A DNA stretch of 64,000 bases from Psychrobacter sp. APC 3281. GTDB taxonomy: Bacteria > Pseudomonadota > Gammaproteobacteria > Pseudomonadales > Moraxellaceae. The position numbers and the translations under genes are program-made. Location: the NCBI RefSeq assembly GCF_030407815.1, contig NZ_JASDCS010000013.1, positions 1 through 64,000 on the forward strand, read 5' to 3'. Positions 19,034-29,556 of the stretch are shown here, piece after piece. Position 1 is the first letter of the stretch. Every line of letters begins with the position of its first letter. The notes beneath the pieces are model-generated. The model was not told where the DNA came from. It saw nothing but the letters and a program-made list of their open reading frames with translations, and did not search any database.

Positions 19034-20080
19034 ATGCTCAACGATACTATCATCAACGCAGAACGCGAATTATATTTAACCCTGCTAGAGTTGGCACAGC
19101 AGCAGCCAAACGCTTATGAATGGCTCAAACGATTACCAACATGGCTAGGTGATATAAAAGACAAAGCTAACTATGCGCATGCGCCTGCCTACCAAGCGTC
19201 AGTCGCTCGTTTGCCAAACTTAGCTGTCAATAATGTCGATCTAAACAGCGATACATTGACGATTGAGGCAAATCTAAATGAGTCTCAGCGCAAACAAACA
19301 ACGGCGTTATTAAAGCAGTTGATGCCGTGGCGTAAAGGCCCATTTCAGATTGGTGGTCAAATCGGCGATGATGAGTCAGGTATTAAGATCGATACCGAGT
19401 GGCATAGCGATTGGAAATGGAAACGCGTTGCGCCGCATTTAAGTAGATTGGACGGTCGCCGCGTATTGGATGTGGGCGGTGGCTCTGGTTATCATGGCTG
19501 GCGCATGGCAGGGGCTGGCGCAGATACGGTTATTATTATTGATCCGTCATGTTTGTTTTATCATCAGTTTGTGGCGATTCGTCATTTCGTTGGTGCCGCA
19601 GATGCTAGTGATACAGGTAGCTATCGGACGCATTATATTCCTGTACCGCTTGAAGCGTTACCTGAGCACAGTCAGCTGTTTGATACCGTATTTAGCATGG
19701 GTGTGCTGTATCATCGCCAGTCACCGTTTGAGCATTTACAACAGCTCAAAGGACAGTTAGTCAAAGGTGGTGAGTTGGTACTTGAGACGTTGGTGATTGA
19801 AGGTGATGCCAATACTGTGCTGGTACCACACGACCGCTACGCGCAGATGAATAACGTCTATTTCTTGCCATCGGTGGCGGCATTAATTGGTTGGCTAGAG
19901 AAAGCAGGATTTTCAGATGTGCGCTGCGTCGATGTAGCAGTCACCTCGACTGAGGAACAACGACAAACCGAGTGGATGACCTATCATTCGTTAGCAGATT
20001 TCTTAGATCCTAATGACTCTACTAAGACCGTCGAAGGATATCCTGCTCCCATGCGCGCGACTTTGATTGCGAAAAAGTAG
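19034..20080 (+). CDS. cmoB: tRNA U34 carboxymethyltransferase
   Basis: 348 residues. [44 protein letters not shown] (read as two parts) and [18 protein letters not shown] are CmoB landmarks: the substrate-binding stretch, SAM motif I and the post-IV segment. It transfers the carboxymethyl group of Cx-SAM to ho5U34 of tRNA. A 103-base AT-rich spacer separates it from the orphan gene upstream, and no clear ribosome site is visible, so coupling with cmoA may be weakened. Confidence 0.95.
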   Translation: MLNDTIINAERELYLTLLELAQQQPNAYEWLKRLPTWLGDIKDKANYAHAPAYQASVARLPNLAVNNVDLNSDTLTIEANLNESQRKQTTALLKQLMPWRKGPFQIGGQIGDDESGIKIDTEWHSDWKWKRVAPHLSRLDGRRVLDVGGGSGYHGWRMAGAGADTVIIIDPSCLFYHQFVAIRHFVGAADASDTGSYRTHYIPVPLEALPEHSQLFDTVFSMGVLYHRQSPFEHLQQLKGQLVKGGELVLETLVIEGDANTVLVPHDRYAQMNNVYFLPSVAALIGWLEKAGFSDVRCVDVAVTSTEEQRQTEWMTYHSLADFLDPNDSTKTVEGYPAPMRATLIAKK

Positions 20081-20114
20081 CATTGATGGTGGTAGCTAAT
20101 ATAAGGAAAGCACT

Positions 20115-21242
20115 ATGAAGACATTGAAGACTTTTATTGTAGCTACCATCAGCTTGCTATCGCTACCTGCTATGGCAGGTTATGGAACTGTATCCGAAGG
20201 CTGGGGCTTTGTACAAGACGACTGGCAAGTGGTTTGTGATAATACGCGGACTTGTCGAGCGGCTGGTTACGCTAGTGAAGCACTAATAGATGAGCCTGCC
20301 TCAATATTGCTCACAGCGTTGCCAAAAGTAGCTCTGCCAAAAGCGCAAATTCAGTTTATCTCAGAAGCGCCGCTAGATGATCTTAAGCCTGCTGAGCTTT
20401 GGCTGAACAACAAAAACTATGGTGTGCTGCAACCTAATAAAGAAGACAGTCTACTATACGACTTATCAGCCAAGCAGATTCAAGCACTGCTTGATCATGC
20501 TCGTGTCGCGACCAAGATAGAAATTAGAGTGGGCGACAACTACTGGCAGATTAGCGATAAAGGCATGTCAGCAGTGTTGCTCAAACTAGACGATGTACAA
20601 GGTCGGGTAGGGACGCCGATAGCATTGGTCAGTAAGAATAATCCAAATCGTCAACGTCCTCAAACAGCCTTGTCAAAACCAATCATTGAAAAAGCATTTG
20701 CGTATTCAGCAAAAGACAACAAAGCACTTGCTCCATCAAAGCTGGCGTATTTTCAGGAAAATATTGATAACTGGATCGATATTAATGCCGAGCAGCTTAT
20801 AGGGTCTAAGGACGTGATGGGCGATTGTGAGCTGATTAATCCAAAAACTGAAACATATCAGCGGATGTCAGAGTATGGCTCTACGGTGCTTGGCTGGGAC
20901 TTTATACCAGTTGATGATCGCTATACGTTAGCCGCGCATAGTTGCTGGCTAGGTGCTTACAATTCTAGTAATGGCTATTGGCTCATTGATAATGCAAAAC
21001 CTAGCAAACCTACGCTTATCACGACAGCAGGGAATGATTATTTTGATGGTGAGATTTCGGCCACTCACAAAGACCGAGGTATCGGTGATTGCTGGAACCG
21101 TACTACATGGACATGGAATGGTAAGACATTTGCTAAAAGCGAAGAGTCGAGTACGGGAATGTGTCGGGGTTTTGCTGGTGGAGCGTGGGACCTACCAACA
21201 TATGTGAGTCAGGTTATAGAGAATAATGCTAAGGCTCAATAG
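20115..21242 (+). CDS. DUF1176 family secreted protein
   Basis: 375 residues with a signal peptide (KTFIVATISLLSLPAMA). WQVVCDNTRTCRAAGY right after it is the hallmark N-terminus of DUF1176, and CWLGAYNSSNGYWLIDNAKP plus GIGDCWNRTTWTWNGKTF occur later; the cysteines suggest disulfides in the periplasm. AAGGAAAG lies before the ATG and the gene begins 34 bases after cmoB, so it is probably read through from it. No function is established for the family. Confidence 0.8.
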   Translation: MKTLKTFIVATISLLSLPAMAGYGTVSEGWGFVQDDWQVVCDNTRTCRAAGYASEALIDEPASILLTALPKVALPKAQIQFISEAPLDDLKPAELWLNNKNYGVLQPNKEDSLLYDLSAKQIQALLDHARVATKIEIRVGDNYWQISDKGMSAVLLKLDDVQGRVGTPIALVSKNNPNRQRPQTALSKPIIEKAFAYSAKDNKALAPSKLAYFQENIDNWIDINAEQLIGSKDVMGDCELINPKTETYQRMSEYGSTVLGWDFIPVDDRYTLAAHSCWLGAYNSSNGYWLIDNAKPSKPTLITTAGNDYFDGEISATHKDRGIGDCWNRTTWTWNGKTFAKSEESSTGMCRGFAGGAWDLPTYVSQVIENNAKAQ

Positions 21243-21393
21243 CTTCTTTTATTTAAAAGGTTTTGTTCTAAAAGGCTTTGATTTAAATGACTGATACCTT
21301 ATAAAGTGCAGCAGTCATAAGCCATATATTACATTTTTAGTTGTTCTACTTATGTCCTAAGCGATATCAAAGAACAGTGATAAAAATGGCCAA

Positions 21394-21612
21394 TTAGATT
21401 AACCATTTTTTGAACGCGACTTCCATGACTATCTTAAGGATAAAACCAATAGAACCTGCGCCTAGGGCTAAGAATATCCAAAAAGTACCAGCGCGCCCAG
21501 CTTCAGACGTTTTAGAGATATCCCACATAATAAAAAACAAGAAAGCGATGAATATCGGCAACAGGACGTACAGTCCCCAACTGGTGACAGTACTGGCGGC
21601 AATAGCAAACAT
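21394..21612 (-). CDS. DUF2788-like small membrane protein
   Basis: 72 residues with two membrane helices (about 10-29 and 43-65) joined by WDISKTSEAGRAGTF, which fits the DUF2788 family as I remember it. Located convergent to the DUF1176 gene and divergent from argS. The function is unknown. Confidence 0.65.
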   Translation of the reverse strand: MFAIAASTVTSWGLYVLLPIFIAFLFFIMWDISKTSEAGRAGTFWIFLALGAGSIGFILKIVMEVAFKKWLI

Positions 21613-21990
21613 GGCGTAATCCTATAATAGAGTAGTAACGCGTCTTCTATATTTTAGAAGAGCCGTACAAACCATCATTATAACGTGGAAGCAGTCAGGT
21701 ATAAACGACTGCCCAGTATTGAGCAACAGTAACGCTACAATTCAGGTTATGAGTTATTTATCAGTTTTGCATCATTGATATTAGTCAGCCCAAATTCTGA
21801 TAAAGGTAAGATTTTAGTGCTAATTTTGGCGCAAATGGTGCAATAAAGCGCAAAGATTGTTATATTTACAGGTTACTTATCTTTTTACATTATTCTATCC
21901 CTGCAATGTCGGCCGCTATTATAATAAGCAGTTATCGATTGCTCGCATTCGCACCGTTTTTGTTGTTTATTTAATTGAGTTCAAATTCCT
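21613..21990. other. Non-coding gap upstream of argS
   Basis: Contains the promoters of the DUF2788 gene (minus) and argS (plus). GCGCAAA occurs twice around 21829-21855. No ORF or strong hairpin is seen. Confidence 0.4.
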
Positions 21991-23820
21991 ATGTCACAAG
22001 CCCAAATTGATACGCTTGCATCCCTATTTAACGATGCAATTCAAACCCTACAAGCAGATGGTACGCTACCAAGCGATTGGCAAAATAACAGTCAAATTAC
22101 CCGTACAAAAGATTTAAGTCACGGTGATTTTGCCAGTAATATCGCGCTAACGGCAGCGAAAGCGGCCAAGGCTAATCCGCGTCAACTTGCTGAAAAAATC
22201 GTCAGCGCATTGCCTGACAACCAAGATATTCGCCAAGTAGAAATTGCAGGTCCAGGGTTTATCAACGTATTTTTAAACTCGGAAGCTAAGTTTTCTGTAT
22301 TGGACGATATCTTTACATTGCAAGATCGCTTTGGCTTAAGTAATCAGTTTGACGGTCAAAAAGTTCAGGTCGAATTTGTCTCTGCCAATCCAACATCAAG
22401 TCTGCACGTCGGTCATGGTCGCGGTGCTGCATTTGGCATGAGTGTTGCTAACTTGCTAGAAGCCATCGGCTATGACGTTACGCGTGAATATTATGTCAAT
22501 GACGCTGGTCGTCAAATGGACATCTTGGCCACCAGTACATATTTGCGTTATCTACAACTAAATGGTGAAGAGATAACTTTCCCAGTCAACGCTTATCAAG
22601 GTGATTATGTCAGTGACATCGCACAGACGCTAAAAACACAACATGGCGATAGCTATGTACATAGCTTTGCAGATGTTGCCAAAGATGTGCCAGAAGATGC
22701 TCAGTTTGAGATTAATGCTGATGGCGAAAAAACCGTTATCTCAGGTGATAAAGAAGCTCATATTGATGGCTTGATTGCCAATAGCAAATCATTGCTAGGT
22801 GACAGCTACGCGTTATTTTTAAATGCAGCATTGAGCAGTATTTTGGCGGATATCAAAGATGACTTAAATGACTTTGGTGTGAGCTACGAGTGCTGGTTTA
22901 GCGAAAGATCTATCGATAGCGAGATTGAGCCTGTATTACAGATACTAGATGACAAAGGCTACCTATACGAAAAAGATGGCAACATCTGGTTTAAATCGAC
23001 CGATTTTGGCGATGAGAAAGACCGTGTTGTACGCCGTGCCAATGGTCAATCGACGTATTTTGCTTCTGACATCGCTTATCATAAAAACAAGTTTGATCGC
23101 GGCTTTGATAAAGTCATTAACGTTTGGGGCGCAGACCACCATGGTTATGTCCCACGCGTAAAAGCCGCTCTACTAGCCCTTGGTATCGATGCCGAACGTC
23201 TGGATGTGGTGCTTGTACAGTTTGTGGCGTTATGGCGCGGTAGTGAAAAAGTACAAATGTCTTCGCGTTCTGGTCAGTTTGTGACCTTGCGTGAGCTACG
23301 TGCAGAAGTCGGTAACGATGCTGCACGATTCTACTACGTAGCGCGTAAGCCTGAAGTGCATGTTGATTTTGATTTAGAACTTGCCAAATCACAAAGTAAA
23401 GACAATCAAGTGTATTATATTCAGTATGCTCATGCGCGCGTTTGCCGTGTGTTAGAAAAACTGGCAACTTACGATTTGACCGTAGATGATGCCATCGGTT
23501 TGGCACATCAAGACTTGCTAAGTGCGCCAAATGAAGACGAGCTGATTAAACTGTTAGCAGGATATCCAGCGACGTTACTTCGTGCAGCGACTGGTTACGA
23601 GCCACACGTCTTGACTAACTACCTAAAAGAGCTAGCGGCATTGTTTCATGGTTGGTATGACACCAATCGTATCTTGCCTATGAGCTTGACTTCAGGTGAA
23701 ACGCCAAGTCAGGATGAGTTAGACTTAATGCAAGCACGTTTGCGTCTGTCAAAAGCCGTTAGACAGGTATTGGCAAATGGTCTTAGTCTGCTAGGCTTGT
23801 CTGCACCGTCTAGCATGTAG
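21991..23820 (+). CDS. argS: Arginyl-tRNA synthetase
   Basis: 609 residues, class I synthetase. The HIGH-type motif appears as SLHVGHGRGAAFG (about residues 135-147) and the KMSKS-like loop as VQMSSRSGQF. An N-terminal Add-1 domain precedes the catalytic core, and the C-terminal anticodon-binding domain contains VYYIQYAHARVCRVL. It charges tRNA-Arg. No strong ribosome site precedes the ATG; an alternative small ORF overlapping the start in another frame is a shadow. Confidence 0.96.
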   Translation: MSQAQIDTLASLFNDAIQTLQADGTLPSDWQNNSQITRTKDLSHGDFASNIALTAAKAAKANPRQLAEKIVSALPDNQDIRQVEIAGPGFINVFLNSEAKFSVLDDIFTLQDRFGLSNQFDGQKVQVEFVSANPTSSLHVGHGRGAAFGMSVANLLEAIGYDVTREYYVNDAGRQMDILATSTYLRYLQLNGEEITFPVNAYQGDYVSDIAQTLKTQHGDSYVHSFADVAKDVPEDAQFEINADGEKTVISGDKEAHIDGLIANSKSLLGDSYALFLNAALSSILADIKDDLNDFGVSYECWFSERSIDSEIEPVLQILDDKGYLYEKDGNIWFKSTDFGDEKDRVVRRANGQSTYFASDIAYHKNKFDRGFDKVINVWGADHHGYVPRVKAALLALGIDAERLDVVLVQFVALWRGSEKVQMSSRSGQFVTLRELRAEVGNDAARFYYVARKPEVHVDFDLELAKSQSKDNQVYYIQYAHARVCRVLEKLATYDLTVDDAIGLAHQDLLSAPNEDELIKLLAGYPATLLRAATGYEPHVLTNYLKELAALFHGWYDTNRILPMSLTSGETPSQDELDLMQARLRLSKAVRQVLANGLSLLGLSAPSSM

Positions 23821-23907
23821 TACTTTTCTAATATGTGATATGAGTATAGACAGCTGATAGCATTAATTCGATGATGATAGTTAAATCCAGTAGGGAGAAC
23901 GAGATCC

Positions 23908-24711
23908 ATGCTAGCCAAAAAACCTAAAGGCGCAACAGAAAAGCGCAAATCAAGTAGCGTATCAGGCTTATTGTGGATGTTTGTTGGGGCCGTATTGACC
24001 CTTATGATCGGGGTGTTTATCTACCTCTCACCATTATTTAATTTCAGCCCCGCTGATGGTAGTGCTGAGAACGACCCTGATCGCCAAGTACAGCCACGTG
24101 TGGATACTGATACCGACAATGGCGATTATGAGTTCTACGATATCTTGCCTAATCAAGAGATGGCAACCATCCCTGATGAAGATATCGCTGATATTGATAA
24201 TGATCAAATAGGTGATATCGGTGCGTTTGAACCAGACGTCGTTGTGACTCAACCAGAGATTGATGCAGGCAGTACAGAAACGGGCAGCTTCGGTGGTTCG
24301 GAAAATGCGACTGTCGAACCTGCTGGTAGTAATAATGCTGGGTCGAGTGAGGATATCGTTGTCGTTGAAGAAGATGCAACCTATGATGGTACGCCGCCTG
24401 CTACTAGCAACGCTACAACCCGCAATAACAGTGCAGCAGCAGGTACGGCCAGCATCCAAGCTGCTAAACCTGCGGCGACCTACATCTTGCAGATCAATAG
24501 CTTTAGTGATGCAGATGAAGCGGATCGTCGCCGTGCGCAAGTACTGATGGCGGGTGTCGATGCTCGCGTGGTTAAAAACACGACGGGTAATGGCTTGCCT
24601 ATTTATCAAGTCATCTCGCGTCCTTTGAATAACCGTCAAGCAGTAACGACGGCACAGCAGCGCCTACAGAACAATGGTATAGACTCTATTATCGTTGAGC
24701 AGCGTCGCTAG
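23908..24711 (+). CDS. SPOR-domain cell-division-type membrane protein (FtsN-like)
   Basis: 267 residues: a basic cytosolic tail, one transmembrane helix (SGLLWMFVGAVLTLMIGVFIYL), a long acidic/Thr-rich linker of low complexity, and a C-terminal SPOR domain (about residues 188-265: ATYILQINSFSDADEADRRR ... NRQAVTTAQQRLQNNGI). The domain binds denuded glycan at septa. The layout is that of FtsN. It follows argS by 87 bases and ends in a strong terminator, so the two are probably an operon. FtsN identity is likely but not proven. Confidence 0.8.
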   Translation: MLAKKPKGATEKRKSSSVSGLLWMFVGAVLTLMIGVFIYLSPLFNFSPADGSAENDPDRQVQPRVDTDTDNGDYEFYDILPNQEMATIPDEDIADIDNDQIGDIGAFEPDVVVTQPEIDAGSTETGSFGGSENATVEPAGSNNAGSSEDIVVVEEDATYDGTPPATSNATTRNNSAAAGTASIQAAKPAATYILQINSFSDADEADRRRAQVLMAGVDARVVKNTTGNGLPIYQVISRPLNNRQAVTTAQQRLQNNGIDSIIVEQRR

Positions 24712-24741
24712 GTTCAGTCGTTTACAGTTATTGTATTTATC

Positions 24742-24771
24742 AAAAAAAGCGTCGTAATGACGCTTTTTTTA
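24742..24771 (+). terminator. Terminator of the argS-SPOR unit
   Basis: AAAAAAAGCGTC/GACGCTTTTTTT stem with a GTAAT loop. Confidence 0.9.
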
Positions 24772-24831
24772 TCTCTTTATTTTATCAAAAGCTTTCTAGC
24801 TGTTTTATCCTATTAAACGTCCATTAAGAGT

Positions 24832-25932
24832 ATGGTTATGACCGTATCTAACTCAGTAACACCGCAAGCAGGCATTATTAAAGCGTTCTTTCAAAAATAC
24901 TTTATCGATGCTTTTACTGGTATGGCTCTCGGGCTATTTGTCACGTTGATTGCAGGTTTGATTATCTCGCAAATCGGTGGCTGGTTAGATTTGCCAGCAT
25001 TGGTCGCGGTCGGGAAACTTGCCTCGATATTGATGGGTGCTGGTATCGGTGTAGGTATCGCTTACTATCTCAAAGCGCCAACGCTAGTGATGCTCAGCTG
25101 CCTCGTAGCGGGTATGCTTGGTGCCCATTCTGAAGCACTAATGGCGGGCACGCTCTTTACGCCGCAAGTGGGGGGACCTGCAACCTTTGTAGCACTGCCG
25201 GGTAATCCAATCGGTGCTTATTTGACCTCTGTGTTTGCTTATCGTGCTGGTACTTGGGTTGCTGGTAAGACGAAGCTTGATATTTTATTGGTGCCATTGG
25301 TTGTATGCGGTATTGCTCTCTTAGTGTGTGCTCTGCTCAATCCACCTATCGTAGCAGGGGTCGCAGCTATTGGTCAGGGTATTCATGCCGCTACTGAATT
25401 ACAGCCACTTCTAATGGGTATCGTCATCGCCGTAGTGGTTGGTATTTTATTGACCCTGCCAACGTCAAGTGCAGCTATTTGTATTGCTATTGGGCTTGGT
25501 GGCTTGGCGGGCGGGGCAGCAGTGGTAGGCTGTGCCGCGCATATGATTGGTTTTGCTGTTGCAAGTTTTAAAGACAATGGCGTTAGTGGTGTCATCTCTC
25601 AGGGCTTGGGTACCAGTATGCTGCAAATCCCTAACGTACTCAAAAAACCTATCGTTCTGCTACCTGCTGTCATTGCTAGCGCTATCGTTGGGCCTATCGC
25701 TACTGTCGGTTTTGGATTAGCCTGTACGGCGACAGGTGCGGGTATGGGTACTGCTGGTTTGGTCGGTGTGTTTGGGGTCATCGAGGCATCACAAGAAATC
25801 ATGAGCACCGGTCAATTATGGACAGCGATTATTCTATTGATGTTTGTATTGCCTGCGGTGATTGCAGGGTTGGTGGCTTATATTATGCGCCGTATGGGCT
25901 GGTTAGTCGCTGGCGATATGAAGCTGCCTTAA
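24832..25932 (+). CDS. PTS IIC-like membrane protein (PF13303 type), orphan
   Basis: 366 residues, about 10 hydrophobic segments rich in Gly and Ala. DAFTGMALGLFVTLIAGLI near the start, ALPGNPIGAYLTSVFAYRAG and TLPTSSAAICIAIGLGGLAGGA match the PTS_EIIC_2 (PF13303) pattern. Start may be the ATG at 24832 or at 24838. No EIIA, EIIB, HPr or EI gene is near. Members may act as permeases without phosphorylation; the substrate is unknown. Confidence 0.75.
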   Translation: MVMTVSNSVTPQAGIIKAFFQKYFIDAFTGMALGLFVTLIAGLIISQIGGWLDLPALVAVGKLASILMGAGIGVGIAYYLKAPTLVMLSCLVAGMLGAHSEALMAGTLFTPQVGGPATFVALPGNPIGAYLTSVFAYRAGTWVAGKTKLDILLVPLVVCGIALLVCALLNPPIVAGVAAIGQGIHAATELQPLLMGIVIAVVVGILLTLPTSSAAICIAIGLGGLAGGAAVVGCAAHMIGFAVASFKDNGVSGVISQGLGTSMLQIPNVLKKPIVLLPAVIASAIVGPIATVGFGLACTATGAGMGTAGLVGVFGVIEASQEIMSTGQLWTAIILLMFVLPAVIAGLVAYIMRRMGWLVAGDMKLP

Positions 25933-26009
25933 TGTTTAGAAGGTTGAGCTAAAATATCATCACCAGTCTCAAAATTCAGTCTTATCCTTCATCAATAATG
26001 GCAACTTTC

Positions 26010-26045
26010 AAAAAGCCCAGCTACGACTATAGCTGGGCTTTTTAT
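26010..26045 (+). terminator. Bidirectional terminator between the PTS-like and SDR genes
   Basis: AAGCCCAGCTA/TAGCTGGGCTT stem with an A-run before and a T-run after. Confidence 0.9.
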
Positions 26046-26092
26046 ATATAAATTCATCAATTTCTCATGATAGAGGGAATGTTGATAACATA

Positions 26093-27079
26093 CTATTTAA
26101 CGGTCTTTAGCTTTTTATGACGACGTGGTTTTAGTTTGCGGGACAGTTGATGGAAGTCGTTCAGCACTTGGCTATAATGTGATGGAAATACACGTTGGAT
26201 GGCATCAATCATCTTGGCATCGTTACCAATCAGGCAGCGCTGCTGATTAGTCGCTGCTGCCTGTAGGATAATCCAAGCCGCTTCATTGGCATCGAATTTT
26301 AAGAATTTATTAAAACTTCTGATGGCTTTGGGCCCAGTACTCATGCCAATATCATGGATACTCTCATTACCGCGCGCGCTATTGGCAATATTGGTTTTGA
26401 TGCCGCCCGGATGGATACAAGTTGCTGATACCCCGCAGTTCTGGATGTTTAGCTCTTGGCGTAAGCTCTCTGTGAAGCCGCGTACGGCAAATTTGCTAGA
26501 GTTGTAGGCTGACTGTGATGGCTGAGCGGTCAAACCAAACAGACTTGAGATATTGATAATATGTCCATGCTCGCCAAATTGGTTTTGTTTAACGCTGTTT
26601 TTGATTAACGGTAAAAACGCCTTAGTGCCGTAAACCACACCCCAAAAATTAATATTCATTACCCATTCAAGCTCACTAATACTACTGCCTTCGACGGTAG
26701 AGTAGAGCGCAACACCTGCATTGTTAAAGATAAAATTTACTTTGCCATGATCGCTCATGACACTATCAGCCCATGCTTCCACCGCTGTATTGTCTGATAC
26801 ATCGAGTACGGTCATAGTGACGTTGACATCATAATTGGCAAGTAACTGTTTGGTCGCTGCCAGCTGTTCAGGATTGATGTCTGATAATGCAACATGACAG
26901 CCCATTTTTGCTAAATGAATGGCCATCTCACGCCCCATACCAGAGCCTGCGCCCGTAATGGCAGCGACATGGTTTCGGTAGTAGGATGCGACGTCTGAGT
27001 CATCCAACGAGGTACGGTTAGAGGAAAACGGTAGGTTTTGGCGCAATGAAGTCGCCATAGCGGTCACATGGTTGAGCAT
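26093..27079 (-). CDS. Short-chain dehydrogenase/reductase
   Basis: About 328 residues from the ATG at 27079, with AAGGA upstream; the TTG at 27088 is less likely. Classical SDR landmarks: AAITGAGSGMGREMAIHLA for the nucleotide-binding TGxxxGxG, NNAGV, and the catalytic Ser ... YNSSKFAV (Tyr-x-x-x-Lys). Residues before position 35 and a basic C-terminus (RKLKPRRHKKLKTVK) lie outside the usual fold. It probably oxidises or reduces an alcohol or lipid substrate with NAD(P). The substrate is not evident. Confidence 0.85.
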   Translation of the reverse strand: MLNHVTAMATSLRQNLPFSSNRTSLDDSDVASYYRNHVAAITGAGSGMGREMAIHLAKMGCHVALSDINPEQLAATKQLLANYDVNVTMTVLDVSDNTAVEAWADSVMSDHGKVNFIFNNAGVALYSTVEGSSISELEWVMNINFWGVVYGTKAFLPLIKNSVKQNQFGEHGHIINISSLFGLTAQPSQSAYNSSKFAVRGFTESLRQELNIQNCGVSATCIHPGGIKTNIANSARGNESIHDIGMSTGPKAIRSFNKFLKFDANEAAWIILQAAATNQQRCLIGNDAKMIDAIQRVFPSHYSQVLNDFHQLSRKLKPRRHKKLKTVK

Positions 27080-27420
27080 AATAAACAATCCTTTGTCTTA
27101 TTAATCATATGGGTTGTACAGGCTATATATGGCGGTATATAGAAATAAAGTCTAAAGGTCAAAATAGTCTATCTACATTAGCATGGTTTACACTGATGCT
27201 TACTCGCGATTGATAAACGCTGCTGTCATTTCAGAGCAGGTGTAATGGAAATCGCCAATTTTCAGTATGCAAGTTATATAGTATCAAGTTATCTAACGGG
27301 CAAGCTATCCAACAGATAAACTGGTTAAGTAATAGGCATAAAAAAAGCGCCTGAGCTTATTTAGCCAGACGCTCTTTAGTAGTCCGTTAATGATAACGGA
27401 CTGTTTATATTAATTATAAA
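27080..27420. other. Non-coding gap between the SDR and clpX genes
   Basis: Contains the SDR promoter region and two hairpins near clpX. Besides the terminator, AGTCCGTTA (27381-27389) and TAACGGACT (27394-27402) form a perfect 9-bp hairpin just after clpX. Confidence 0.5.
27340..27373 (-). terminator. Terminator of clpX
   Basis: Imperfect stem AGCGTCTGGCT/AGCTCAGGCGCT on the minus strand followed by TTTTTTT. Confidence 0.8.
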
Positions 27421-28695
27421 TTAAGCAATTTTAGGCGCTTTACCTTCATTGATAACATCAGCATCAACCATTACAGTTTTAGCATTTTCCATAGAAGGCA
27501 ATTCATACATAGTCTCAAGCAACGCATTTTCTACGATAGAACGTAGACCACGCGCACCTGTCTTGCGCTCCATTGCTTTTTTGGCGATGGCATCTAGGGC
27601 TTCTTGGGTAAAGCTAATCTCAGCACCTTCCATATCGAACAAATACTTGTACTGTTTTACCAGTGCGTTCTTAGGTTCTGTCAGGATTTGTACTAGAGCT
27701 GCTTCATCTAGCTCTTGCAGTGCCGCAAGTACTGGCAGACGACCGATTAGCTCGGGAATCAGACCAAACTTGATCAAATCTTCTGGCTCGACTTCTTGTA
27801 GCAAGTCTGAGCTGCGACGGCTGTCGTCTTTTGAGCTGACATCAGCGTTAAAGCCAATACCGCCTTTTTCAGTACGTTGCTGAATGACTTTATCAAGTCC
27901 AGCAAATGCACCACCAACGATGATTAGAATATTACTGGTATCAACTTGGATCAGCTCTTGCTGTGGGTGCTTACGACCACCGTGCGGCGGGATAGCAGCC
28001 ACAGTACCTTCGATTAGCTTTAGCAACGCTTGCTGTACGCCTTCACCTGATACATCACGAGTGATAGATGGGTTGTCGCCTTTCTTACTGATTTTATCGA
28101 TTTCATCAATATAGATGATACCTTGCTCAGCTTTGGCTACATCATAGTCAGAAGCTTGGAGGAGCTTTTGTACGATGTTTTCAACGTCTTCACCAACATA
28201 ACCAGCTTCGGTCAAGGTCGTGGCATCAGCTATCGCAAAAGGTACATCTAATAGACGAGCTAAGGTTTGCGCAAGTAGCGTCTTACCAGAACCAGTTGGA
28301 CCGATTAGCAAGATATTACTCTTAGCCAATTCTACCATTGCATCGTCAGCGCCGATCTTGGCTTTTTTGCTGTCGTTGGCTAGTGTTTGGCTAACTTTTA
28401 GGCGTTTGTAATGGTTATAGACGGCAACAGCCAATGCTTTTTTGGCAGCGTCCTGACCGATGACATATTCATCAAGCTTGGCACGAAGCTCTTTTGGCGT
28501 TGGTAGTTTTTTATTGACCCAAGAAGTGTCTACTTCGCTATCATCATCACCGTGCTCTGCGCTGTCTGCGATTAAGTCAGTACATAGCTCGATACATTCA
28601 TTGCAGATGTTGGCATCGTCAGCAGCAATCAGTTGCTGTACATCGCTTTTGGCTTTACCGCAAAACGAACACTGCGGGGTATTATCTTCTGCCAT
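27421..28695 (-). CDS. clpX: ATP-dependent Clp protease ATP-binding subunit ClpX
   Basis: 424 residues. An N-terminal zinc-binding domain ([11 protein letters not shown] ... ICNECIELC), Walker A GPTGSGKT, Walker [10 protein letters not shown] and the sensor/arginine region [14 protein letters not shown] are all present. ClpX unfolds tagged proteins and feeds them to ClpP. AGGAG lies before the ATG at 28695. It follows clpP by 186 bases, as usual. Normally tig precedes clpP; here urease genes intervene. Confidence 0.97.
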   Translation of the reverse strand: MAEDNTPQCSFCGKAKSDVQQLIAADDANICNECIELCTDLIADSAEHGDDDSEVDTSWVNKKLPTPKELRAKLDEYVIGQDAAKKALAVAVYNHYKRLKVSQTLANDSKKAKIGADDAMVELAKSNILLIGPTGSGKTLLAQTLARLLDVPFAIADATTLTEAGYVGEDVENIVQKLLQASDYDVAKAEQGIIYIDEIDKISKKGDNPSITRDVSGEGVQQALLKLIEGTVAAIPPHGGRKHPQQELIQVDTSNILIIVGGAFAGLDKVIQQRTEKGGIGFNADVSSKDDSRRSSDLLQEVEPEDLIKFGLIPELIGRLPVLAALQELDEAALVQILTEPKNALVKQYKYLFDMEGAEISFTQEALDAIAKKAMERKTGARGLRSIVENALLETMYELPSMENAKTVMVDADVINEGKAPKIA

Positions 28696-28881
28696 AAAAG
28701 GCGCTCCTAAAATTTAAAACTGGTTAGTTTATTTGTAGTATATCGATTATCGTATTCATTCAATGGTCATACCTTCTAATGGTCAGGTATGACATTGATA
28801 ACGGTTTACTGTACGGCAAATAAACTATAAAAGGTCTTATGACTGCACTCTCAATGAAGAGGCATCACGTTAATGCTTAGA

Positions 28882-29556
28882 TTACAAAGATTCAGGACGA
28901 CGCTCTAATACTTCGTCAACCAAACCATACTCTTTGGCTTCTTGAGCATCTAACCAATAATCACGCTCAACGTCTTTTTCGATTTTCTCTACTGGCTGAC
29001 CAGTGCGCTCAGCTAAGATGCTATTTAGACGTGCACGAGTTTTAAGAATTTCACGAGCATTAATTTCGATATCGGTTGCTTGACCCTGCGCGCCGCCTGA
29101 AGGCTGGTGAATCATAACGCGAGCATTAGCCAGTGAGTAGCGCTTGCCTTTTTGACCAGCAGCCAATAGGAATGAACCCATGCTATAAGCACCGCCCATA
29201 CAGATAGTAGATACTTCAGGTTTGATAAAGTTCATAGTATCAAAAATAGCCAAGCCAGCGCTTACTGAGCCGCCTGGTGAGTTGATATACAAATGGATAT
29301 CTTTGTCAGGGTTTTCAGCTTCTAAGAATAATAACTGGGCGACGATAAGGTTAGCCATGTTGTCTTCGACCTGACCGGTCAAAAAGATAACACGCTCACG
29401 TAATAGGCGTGAAAAAATATCAAACGAGCGTTCACCGCGTGAGGACTGTTCAACCACCATAGGTACTAAAGCCGCTTGTGTGATCTGTACTTCTTTGTGC
29501 GCACTCATCAGCATATCAAAATGCGGGTTGGCAGTGATGCGATCATAATCTGTCAT
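28882..29556 (-). CDS. clpP: ATP-dependent Clp protease proteolytic subunit ClpP
   Basis: 224 residues. The catalytic triad is visible: Ser in [14 protein letters not shown], His in VMIHQPSGG, and Asp in the late [13 protein letters not shown] segment. The sequence [23 protein letters not shown] near the N-terminus is typical. It forms a tetradecameric serine protease with ClpX. AGGAC precedes the ATG. The promoter must lie in the 876-base gap before ureD, since tig is now 7.9 kb away. Confidence 0.97.
   Translation of the reverse strand: MTDYDRITANPHFDMLMSAHKEVQITQAALVPMVVEQSSRGERSFDIFSRLLRERVIFLTGQVEDNMANLIVAQLLFLEAENPDKDIHLYINSPGGSVSAGLAIFDTMNFIKPEVSTICMGGAYSMGSFLLAAGQKGKRYSLANARVMIHQPSGGAQGQATDIEINAREILKTRARLNSILAERTGQPVEKIEKDVERDYWLDAQEAKEYGLVDEVLERRPESL

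Noticed and set aside
23117-23530. 137-residue ORF antisense to argS
   Set aside because: Shadow of argS codons; His/Arg/Leu-rich and without any domain.
24034-24639. 201-residue ORF antisense to the SPOR gene
   Set aside because: It lies opposite a clear SPOR gene, has no ribosome site, and reads as random, Cys/Arg/Ile-rich sequence.
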